From Granulicella aggregans (lineage in GTDB: Bacteria; Acidobacteriota; Terriglobia; Terriglobales; Acidobacteriaceae), in NCBI RefSeq assembly GCF_025685565.1, contig NZ_JAGSYE010000001.1, positions 2,346,827 through 2,400,052 of the forward strand: 53,226 bases of DNA, in the 5' to 3' direction. This document shows positions 35,815-43,279 of the stretch, in pieces (positions within the stretch are counted from its first letter, which is position 1; the number at the start of each line of letters is the position of its first letter). The position numbers and the translations under genes are program-made. The notes under the pieces are model-generated. The model saw nothing but the letters and a program-made list of their open reading frames with translations. It was not told where the DNA came from and searched no databases.

Positions 35815-36927
35815 ATGCCGATGCCCACCAGTGGAACTGTTCTTGAACATCCCGCAGTGTCACGCCAGACCGACAGCTCTTCAAGCACCAACGCCGACAA
35901 ACCGAAGCAGATGCAGGCTGCTGTCGTGGAGGAGTTCGGCAAGCCTCTTGTCCTGCGCGAGTGGGACATACCCACGCCCGGAGCTGGTCAGATCGTCGTC
36001 AAGACCGAGGCCTGTGGCGTCTGCCATACCGATCTGCACGCCGCCAACGGCGACTGGCCCCTGAAGCCGAAGCCACCGTTCATACCTGGCCATGAAGCCA
36101 TTGGCATCGTCTCCGCTGTCGGCGCCGGGGTCACCATCGTCAAGGAAGGCGATCGCGTCGGTGTACCTTGGCTCTACTCGGCCTGCGGCCACTGCGAGTA
36201 TTGCCTCAGCGCATGGGAGACCGTCTGCCCGGATGCGCGCTTTGGCGGATACTCCGTCAATGGCGGCTTCGCCGAATATATTCTCGCCGACCCCAACTAC
36301 GTCGCTCACATAGCCAAAGGCCTTTCGCCCACAGAGGCAGCGCCATTGATCTGCGCCGGCATCACCACCTACAAGGGCATCAAAGAGACTCAAGCGAAAC
36401 CAGGTCAATGGGTCGCCATCTCTGGTTGCGGAGGCCTTGGTCATCTCGCCATCCAATATGCGAAGGCGATGGGTCTCCTCGTGTGTGCCGTCGACATAGA
36501 CGATCGCAAGCTGGCCCTGGCCAAGAGGCTTGGCGCCGATCTCACCTTCAATGCGAGGACCAGTGATCCGGCCGTCGAACTCAAGCGCGAGACCGGCGGC
36601 GGAGCCCATGGCGTGCTCATCACCGCCCCGTCACTCGTCGCGTTCAAGCAAGGCATCGCCATGACACGAAAACGCGGCACCTGTGCTCTCGTAGGCCTGC
36701 CTCCGGGAGAGTTTCCCGTCCCGCTATTTGATGTGGTCGCAAACTGCATCACCATTCGCGGTTCTTTCGTAGGAACGCGTGCCGACATGGCGGAAGCGCT
36801 CGACTTCGCAGTGAGAGGCAAAGTGAAGGCGGATATCGAGCTGCAGCCGCTCTCCGAGATCAACAACATCTTCAAGCGCCTCGAGCACGGAGATGTACCC
36901 GCACGCGTTGTCCTCCAATTTTGCTAG
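35815..36927 (+). CDS. adhP: Zinc alcohol dehydrogenase, AdhP type
   Basis: The 370-residue enzyme shows the catalytic zinc residues in CGVCHTDLHAANGDW and GHEAIG, the structural zinc site CGHCEYCLSAWETVC, and the NAD-binding GCGGLGHLAIQYAKAMG. It interconverts alcohols and aldehydes, as AdhP does with ethanol. ATG 35815 has AGAGGAAC upstream. The first ~30 residues (Ser/Thr-rich) precede the usual start near MQAAVVEEFGKP. A hairpin follows at 36939-36981. Confidence 0.93.
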   Translation: MPMPTSGTVLEHPAVSRQTDSSSSTNADKPKQMQAAVVEEFGKPLVLREWDIPTPGAGQIVVKTEACGVCHTDLHAANGDWPLKPKPPFIPGHEAIGIVSAVGAGVTIVKEGDRVGVPWLYSACGHCEYCLSAWETVCPDARFGGYSVNGGFAEYILADPNYVAHIAKGLSPTEAAPLICAGITTYKGIKETQAKPGQWVAISGCGGLGHLAIQYAKAMGLLVCAVDIDDRKLALAKRLGADLTFNARTSDPAVELKRETGGGAHGVLITAPSLVAFKQGIAMTRKRGTCALVGLPPGEFPVPLFDVVANCITIRGSFVGTRADMAEALDFAVRGKVKADIELQPLSEINNIFKRLEHGDVPARVVLQFC

Positions 36928-36938
36928 CAGACCTTGCA

Positions 36939-36981
36939 GTAGCGGATGTTGGCGACGTGCCCCTGTTTCAACATCCGCTAC
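36939..36981 (+). terminator. Hairpin with 13-bp perfect stem, third half-copy at 37019
   Basis: GTAGCGGATGTTG and CAACATCCGCTAC pair perfectly over 13 bases around a 17-base loop, 11 bases after the adhP stop. GTAGCGGATG occurs once more at 37019-37028, 38 bases before the universal stress gene start, and can pair with the right arm of the hairpin instead. A terminator is the simple reading; alternative pairing could make it a switch for the next gene. Confidence 0.5.
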
Positions 36982-37065
36982 CTCCCTGAGCAATTGGGCA
37001 CAGCCTCTGACAGAGAACGTAGCGGATGATTGAGGGGCTGAGCCTCTTTGCCAGCAAGGAGCATC

Positions 37066-37569
37066 ATGCCAACAGCTGGAACTCACTTCAACCCTACTAA
37101 AATCCTTGTCCCAAACGACTTCAGCATGTCGTCCATCGAAGCTTTGGAAGCCGCTACAGATCTGGCACTCCTCTTCCATGCCGAAGTTCTTCTGCTGCAT
37201 GTCATCCCGATTCCGCCGATCGTGAGTGGAGATGATCTTCCTACGCCTTTTCCTGAGAGCCAGGAGTTCCTTCTTGCCGCAGAAAAGCAGGCACAGGAAA
37301 CGCTGACCCGGTCGGTCTTTGATTTATCTGGCAAAGGGATTGAGGCGAGCTTCAAAGTCGAGATCTGCAATGGCGTTGTTGATAAGGTGCTTTCAACGAT
37401 CGAACAACAAGGAATTAACTTGTTAGTCATCTCCACCCACGGCATGTCCGGCTGGCGTCCAATCGTATTCGGATCGACCGCAGAGAAGTTGATCAAGCTC
37501 GCTGAGTGCCCAGTCCTCTTACTTCGCAGCGCGGCAACTTCATCCGGCGATAGCGGCAAGGTTTCGTAG
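37066..37569 (+). CDS. Universal stress protein (UspA family)
   Basis: The 167-residue protein is a single Usp domain: ILVPNDFSMSSIEALEAA at the start and the ATP-type motif HGMSGWRPIVFGSTAEKLI at the end, followed by CPVLLLR. Usp proteins bind ATP or AMP and are made in starvation, hypoxia or stress. ATG 37066 has AAGGAG seven bases upstream, better than the upstream start at 37048. Confidence 0.93.
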   Translation: MPTAGTHFNPTKILVPNDFSMSSIEALEAATDLALLFHAEVLLLHVIPIPPIVSGDDLPTPFPESQEFLLAAEKQAQETLTRSVFDLSGKGIEASFKVEICNGVVDKVLSTIEQQGINLLVISTHGMSGWRPIVFGSTAEKLIKLAECPVLLLRSAATSSGDSGKVS

Positions 37570-37679
37570 TGAACTTCTCCAAAGTTGCAGCGCCCCGTGA
37601 CTCAGCCTCTTGAAATCGTTGGCGGGATCGCCCCTTTAAAATCGCCCTCTGAATATATTCGCTACTCCTAACCACTCTC

Positions 37680-38746
37680 ATGGCCGCTACGGATCGAGAA
37701 CGCATGCCCGAGCCTGACGCGGGTCCACCTCTACTTGCCATCTTGCAGTTCAACTGGCAGGCTGAGATGGAAGACCATGCCACCTACAAGACTCTCGCCC
37801 TGGCGGAACTCGATGCCATACGGCGCAATGTGATGCGGGGTCTGGCATCGGCGGAAAAGCATCATGCCCATCTCTGGGCCGCTCAGATCGCCGTTCTCGG
37901 TGGCCCCGAGCCGCTCTATAGAGGCATGCAAAGTGGAGGCGCAAATTCTTTTTCAAGTGCGACGGGCGGGATTGATGCCGAACTTCATCAACTTCGAGCC
38001 AAGGAGCGAAGTGAGATCGAGCGACACGAGCAGCAGCGTCCGTTGCTCCCGGACCGGACATGTCAAAGAATCCTTCAAGCGGTGATTGCCGACGAGAACA
38101 AACACTACGGGATGCTCAGTGCACTTATCCGCGCCCGGCCACCTCTTCCTGTAATGGATGATTACGATGCGAGGGCTGCGCTCGCCGCTCTCCTGGCTGC
38201 CCGCAGAAAGCAGCAGCCACAAGTCGCAGGGTGGACGAACGAAGCCATATATGCAGCTCACGAGGGTCTCGGCTCTATATTTGGTATCGTCTCAGGGGTA
38301 GCGGGAGCCACGTTCGGACAAAGCCGGTATGTCCTCATAGCGGGTCTCACAGGCATGATGGGCAGCGCTCTATCCGCAGGGACCGGAGCCTATCTCACGG
38401 CAAGAGCGAGCGGGAGATCTACGATGCTGTGATCGCGCGCGAGCGCAGGGCTGTGGACTTCGATGAATCGGAGTCGCGCGAAGTCCTTGCGCTCAGCCTG
38501 CAGCTACGCGGCCTGCCGGAAGACGTCGCGGGCTGGTTGTCGCACCCGCTCGCCGAGAACAAAGAGAGCTTTTTGAAAGCTCTCGCACGCACCGGGGCAA
38601 ACCTTTCGGAGGAAAGCCTCAAGAATCCTTCGGTTGCAGCTCTCACCGGCTTCGCGGCAACGGCGATCGGTGCCTTTGTACCCATGATTCCGTTCTTGTT
38701 TATATCTGGATCTAGGGTCAGGCGGAAGCCACGGTTCGATTGCTAG
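37680..38746 (+). pseudogene. Ferritin-like/VIT1 membrane iron transporter (MbfA-like), frameshifted and truncated
   Basis: The N-terminal half is a ferritin-like domain (LQFNWQAEMEDHATYKTLAL, EKHHAHLW, ADENKHYGML) joined to a VIT1-type membrane domain (GSIFGIVSGVAGATFGQS, GLTGMMGSALSAGTGAYL). This is the layout of erythrin-VIT/MbfA iron exporters. Near 38400 the frame breaks: the first frame ends at TGA 38432, while the homologous continuation (KSEREIYDAVIARERR, then VAALTGFAATAIGAFVPMIP) is in another frame, as if one base was lost. It ends at 38746 after PFLFISGS without the last helices expected. 171 bases of it recur at the window start with the same frameshift. Probably inactive, unless frameshifting rescues it. 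Confidence 0.85.
38363..38533 (+). repeat. 171-bp direct repeat, copy 2
   Basis: Identical to bases 1-171, same orientation, 38.36 kb apart. This copy is in its natural context inside the VIT domain; sequence after 38533 is the true continuation of the gene, so copy 1 is the displaced one. Confidence 0.95.
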
Positions 38747-38776
38747 TCGCCCATATCGGTTCGAGCTCGACTCAAT

Positions 38777-40528
38777 TTAGAAGGTGGTAGCTTCGTAGAA
38801 CTCTGCTGCTCCCGATTGGGGATCGTAGAGGATGAAGTAATTGAGCTGGTTGGCGGTAAGAAAGGATGCGGTGATGGTGAAACCTGAATGAAGGCTGTCT
38901 ACCCAGAGACGATCTGTGCCGCTGGCGTCGATGCGCATGCGACCGAAGTTTATGGCCTGAGCGGAGGAATCGTAAGCAAGGTAATGGGGCATGCCTTCAC
39001 CGGCAAGAATCTCGATATTGGTATAGCCGGTGGGCCACTTGCCGGAGTAACGAAAGTTCAGAAATAGATCGTTGCCGGGCTGGGCTCCGCCGACGCCAGA
39101 CTGAGTGCTAATGTTAACGATCTGCATATCTCCGGGTGCCTGGTTATAGGCGATGTAGTGAGGTTGACCCTCGAACGTCATAGAGAGGAAGTGAGTCTAC
39201 GAGGCCCCATGTGGCTTCAAAGCGGTTTGCGGAGCCCTCGAGGTTAGCCGCGATTCGATCGAGATGGACGAGGCCAGTGGAGGTATTGTAGGCAAGAAAG
39301 TGTGGCTCGTTCTGGATGGTGAAGGGCATGAAGTTTGTAAAGCCGGGACCCCAAGGTCCGGACCAGTCGCCGGGACTCGAAGGTGGGCCCGGAAGGTTGG
39401 CGGCGATGGGACTGTACTGGACAGCACCGGTGACGCTTGAGTAGGTGAGGAGATAGTTCTGGCTGTCCATATTGAATGGCATGAGATGGGTAAAGCCTTT
39501 GATCCAGGCGCGCTGCCAAACGGTGACCACTCCGCGGGGCGAGACGTTGGCGAAGGAGATGTCGCCGGTAGCAGAGTTATAGGCCAACAGGATTTCGGTG
39601 TTTGGCAGGCAGATGAGATGGGTCCACGTTCCCCATGTGGCGGTGAAGACACGCTGAGGCGGGGGCCAGTTCAGTGAGAAGGCGTCGAGCTGGCCGATGA
39701 TGCAAAGGGGGTGTCGGGTTGCGGAGAAGTTTCCCACTCAAGGTAGAAGTTGCCGAAGCCGGCCTCGAATACAGCTGCGAGGCTAACGGGATCGATATTG
39801 GCAGGACCAAGCCCGATGGCGCCGAGAGGGCGTGTGGCCTGGTCGAAGGGAAGAAGGCGGACCCACTGCTGACCTTTATCAAAGGTGTTGTTGACACGCA
39901 AGGGATAGGTGCCGGCGCGGTAGCCGCTGAAGACGAGTTTGTGGGTTTCACCGAGTGTAAGGGTAACGACGTCGCCCGTGGCGGATGGAGTGGTCCAGAT
40001 GAAGCCAACCATCACGCCGAAGTCCTTATTCATTAGATCGATGACGTACTGGTTTGTGATGTGGGTTGTGTTGGAGGTCACGAAGTCGCGGAAGCTGACT
40101 CCGTGATTGCTGGTGAAAACCACAGAGGCGGGCAATTTCCCGCAGTTGTAGGGGTCGATCTCAGTGGTCGAGAGTTGGTAGAGCGGGCCGAGGTCGGCGA
40201 GGAATTCGGGGTAGTAGAGGGCATTGGGTGTACCGCCGAAGATCAGTTGATATGCAAAACGATTGATCTCGACGGGGATTCCTCTGGAGGCAGTGATGTT
40301 CTCCCAGGTGAGGGTGCGGCTGCCGGATCTTGGCGTGATCTTGTTATTGGCGTCGGCGATAACCGCGTTCAAAATCGCGCAGATCGAGGCGTCGTAGCAG
40401 GCGTAACCGGTCGGCGGCTAATGGTTCCCGTTGGGCGATTGCGTCTGAAGAGGGTCGTTCTCATCTACGATAGGCATGTTGTCGACAATGCTGATCCTGG
40501 TGGTGATGTCGGTAGAGATCATGGACAT
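38777..40528 (-). pseudogene. Propeller-like repeat protein, interrupted by a stop and two frameshifts
   Basis: From ATG 40528 (AAAAGGAAA upstream) the frame reads 36 codons to TAG at 40418-40420, then continues in the same frame as PPTGYACYDASICAIL and a 230-residue domain I do not recognise (TSNHGVSFRDFVTS, VVTLTLGETHKLVFSGY). A shift near 39700 in a G run leads to a second frame, and another near 39190 leads back to the first. Over both joins run six repeats of about 45-50 residues of the type HFLAYNTSTG...W..GFTHLMPF, suggesting a six-bladed propeller, perhaps lectin-like. No signal peptide is seen. Strong repeat conservation in spite of the breaks suggests recent decay or sequence errors. 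Confidence 0.7.
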
Positions 40529-40704
40529 GGGATTTCCTTTTAGGGCGCGCACGCCGCTGGTGATCGATAATGTTGGCCGGATGCAGACGTTGCACGCGGA
40601 GTCTTCGTCCGGGAAGAATGGGATATGGGGATATGCTGCTCCGATTCTTGATAAGAAGGTCCGGTATGGGCGTTCGTTTGGACGGCCCATCCCGGACACA
40701 CCGT

Positions 40705-41655
40705 CTACGACTTACTTCCAACCAGCTCTCCAGATTTTTTCGTCTCTAGAGTTGGATGTGTCAGAAGAACACGGTTCACGGTCAGCCTTGGGACACCCAC
40801 GGGCAGAGTAAGCCCTAGGCCGCCTTTGGATGTCGTCAAGCCCTCATGCGGATGAAAGCTGTCAATCGAAAGCTCCCACGGGAGTTCCTGCGTGATAATG
40901 ATCTCGCCCGCGTCGGTCAGCTTGAACTGGGCAAGCGATGCGACGCCGTCCTGAAACTGCAACGTGTAGAGAATTTCGGGCAGCATATTCACATACGTGA
41001 CGCCGGACGTGGCGAAGGGGACGCCGGTTCCCGGAACCACTCGCACGCCCGCACCGCCGGCATTGCGTGCGTCTACAAGGAGCGGATACCCGAGGAGCAC
41101 CAGGGTGGAAGTTCCCTGCCCCTCAAGAAATCCTCCGTTCGCATAGTCGAACTCCGGCTTGTATGTAAATTTGCCATTTCCATCGAGACCGAAACCCCAG
41201 TCCATATCGGAGGACTCATTCGGATCGGACAGCCCATAGTCTGGCGATGGGATTAAGGTAAAGGTGCTTAGAGAGATCGGGGTTGGAGTAAACACCTGAT
41301 TGCTGGACCAGACGACGTCAGCCGTGATGTATCTTGCATCGATCTGCACCTTATACCCCAGGACGCGCAGCTCCGAGGTTCCTTCGCCTGAAAGAAACGA
41401 CGCGAACTCGGCGGCGTAGTTGATCGTCCCTATGCTGGATACCTGGAAGTGAAAGGTGCTGATCTCGGCCGAGCCTATCTGGAAGAGATAGTCCCCCAGG
41501 GCCATCTCGACCGTGTAGGCCTGAGTGTTTGCGGTCCACCCCAAGCCCTGTGTCGAAGTAGGTGGAAAAAGGTTTTGTTCGCTGGCATCCATTATGAGAT
41601 AGGCGGCGTTGCTCAATGCTGTTGCGTCGATGGTAATCGGAAATGTATGGGGCAT
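40705..41655 (-). CDS. Unknown protein with internal duplication
   Basis: The 316-residue protein has no signal peptide, no membrane helix and no family I recognise. It is rich in beta-type sequence and contains a duplicated unit: FLSGEGTSELRVLGYKVQID and FLEGQGTSTLVLLGYPLLVD, both followed by AR. ATG 41655 has AGAGGAA upstream. It is followed on the same strand, 176 bases later, by the broken propeller gene, and the two start regions resemble one another in having good ribosome sites and no export signal. They may have formed one operon. Confidence 0.75.
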   Translation of the reverse strand: MPHTFPITIDATALSNAAYLIMDASEQNLFPPTSTQGLGWTANTQAYTVEMALGDYLFQIGSAEISTFHFQVSSIGTINYAAEFASFLSGEGTSELRVLGYKVQIDARYITADVVWSSNQVFTPTPISLSTFTLIPSPDYGLSDPNESSDMDWGFGLDGNGKFTYKPEFDYANGGFLEGQGTSTLVLLGYPLLVDARNAGGAGVRVVPGTGVPFATSGVTYVNMLPEILYTLQFQDGVASLAQFKLTDAGEIIITQELPWELSIDSFHPHEGLTTSKGGLGLTLPVGVPRLTVNRVLLTHPTLETKKSGELVGSKS

Positions 41656-41758
41656 AAGTTCCTCTCTGAAGTTGCGGTGGATGGGGAGTGATTGATGGCT
41701 GGACATTGGGTCAGCCGGCGGAGAGCAAGCCCAGAGGCGAGCTCGGAGTAAGGAAGTC

Positions 41759-42550
41759 TCATTTGACCTTTGTCGCAGTAGCGATGGGTGTCCCGTCCGC
41801 ATAGCTCATCGCCACTTTGGGCATGGTGCCCGGAGTGGTCGTGAAGGACAGCTTTTGATAACTGGCGGCATTGTCGCCACGAAAGCCGAGAAACTCCGTG
41901 GGAGAGGTAGGGATAGCCGTGTAAGTCTGTCCTCGGCTTGTAACTGAAAGATGATCGCCAGCGACTTCAATCGTGAAGGTGCGGCCGGGCGCAATCTCAT
42001 ACGTGCCTGCATAGCTCGCAAGCGTGGCTGCCGGAAGGGGAACTGCGGCCGGAAGAGTGTCGTAGTGTTTGAAGTAGGCGCCGCGCAGGTCGGCCACGCG
42101 CTCCATCACTTCCGTCCAAATGCCATTTTCCTTCTTAAAGATGTACGTGGTGCGGCCCCAGCGATCGGCTCCTGGCTTGGTCTCCCCAGCATAGACCTGT
42201 CCGGCGATGTGCCAATACTCGTCAGCCACGGCGACGGTGGGTTCAAGCAGGCGGATCTTCACCTCAAGCGTTTCGTCGGTCGCGTCCTTGAACGGCGACT
42301 TTATGTAGGTGTTGAACCAATCGTTCCGCTTCTTGAGGTTGGTAAAGCGAACGCCAAACGCGTTCTCCCAATCGAGGTCGGACGCGACGTGCGGATCTTC
42401 CTGAGAGGCTGATTGAGAAGCCACGATCGCCCGGATCGCGGCTTCATCCGCGGAGGTAGCCGCGACGAAGGAGCTGGAAGGCGATTGAGCAGACAACGCG
42501 ACAGGTAGCGTCAAGGCGAGGCAGGTAAGGGCTTGGAGCGGATAGTTCAT
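41759..42550 (-). CDS. Exported SnoaL/DUF4440-like protein with C-terminal beta domain
   Basis: The 263-residue protein has a signal peptide (MNYPLQALTCLALTLPVALS), an NTF2/DUF4440-like domain (about residues 30-150: SADEAAIRAIVASQ, WENAFGVRFTNL, WGRTTYIFKKENGIWTEVME) and a C-terminal DUF3471-like sheet (LASYAGTYEIAPGRTFTIEV). Such proteins are common periplasmic proteins in acidobacteria without a known reaction. ATG 42550 was preferred to 42589 for the signal peptide. Confidence 0.85.
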   Translation of the reverse strand: MNYPLQALTCLALTLPVALSAQSPSSSFVAATSADEAAIRAIVASQSASQEDPHVASDLDWENAFGVRFTNLKKRNDWFNTYIKSPFKDATDETLEVKIRLLEPTVAVADEYWHIAGQVYAGETKPGADRWGRTTYIFKKENGIWTEVMERVADLRGAYFKHYDTLPAAVPLPAATLASYAGTYEIAPGRTFTIEVAGDHLSVTSRGQTYTAIPTSPTEFLGFRGDNAASYQKLSFTTTPGTMPKVAMSYADGTPIATATKVK

Positions 42551-42585
42551 CTTGGGTCTCCGGTGTGGGATGGTGAAGGCGCGTT

Positions 42586-43101
42586 TCATAGTCTGCCGAT
42601 GGCCCTGGCCGCAATCTTCTTTGCGCGAGCGAGAGCGTCCTCTTCGTTCGCGATGCCGTCAAGGATGACGATGAGCATCACGGACTTGCCCACGATCACT
42701 GTCAGTTCCCCCTGGGGTCTGCCAAGAATGGAGTTACTGCCCCAGATCGCAGCGCTGCCGATGCCGGCAACGTCGTGGACATTTTTGAAGCCGGCTGATT
42801 TGAGATTTTCTCCGATGGCTTCGGCGCTGCCTGTCAGGTCGGTCTCGCTGTAGCGCACGTTGAGCGAGACCGTCTTGCCGCTCAGGGCACGACCGCTCGT
42901 GGCGCGGTATCGGCAGGAACTGCCTTGCCCGGCACCGGACGATCGATCTTCCGATCGGGCCGGTCCGACGGGCAAGGCAAGGGCCGCCTGTGCTTCGGGA
43001 GGTGTGAGGAAGCTGCAGGCGTCCTTGGAGGCTGCCTGTGCCGAGACTGCCGAAAGCAGCAAAAAGACGGCGGTAGAGACGACGAGAAGACGATCTTTCA
43101 T
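42586..43101 (-). CDS. Exported small protein of unknown function
   Basis: The 171-residue protein has a signal peptide (MKDRLLVVSTAVFLLLSAVS) and a mature part beginning KDACSFLTPPEAQAAL with a second Cys in SSCRYRA, the layout of the DUF3558-like exported proteins whose two Cys form a disulfide. Only pattern supports this. It precedes the SnoaL-like gene by 35 bases and is probably in one operon with it; it diverges from the winged-helix/TPR regulator. Confidence 0.8.
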   Translation of the reverse strand: MKDRLLVVSTAVFLLLSAVSAQAASKDACSFLTPPEAQAALALPVGPARSEDRSSGAGQGSSCRYRATSGRALSGKTVSLNVRYSETDLTGSAEAIGENLKSAGFKNVHDVAGIGSAAIWGSNSILGRPQGELTVIVGKSVMLIVILDGIANEEDALARAKKIAARAIGRL

Positions 43102-43279
43102 AGCAGCAACTCCTGGCTTCGCCCGAAAAAGACAACTTCGGCTCTTGCCCGCATAGGTGGCCGCTGGTAGCTTTAGGTGCAAAAGCCATGGGCCAGATTT
43201 CGAGCAGGTCAAGATTCGCCCCAGACCCGCGAATTATGCCAATCAATCGGTCTCAATACTTCTCAACGGCGTCAACCCC

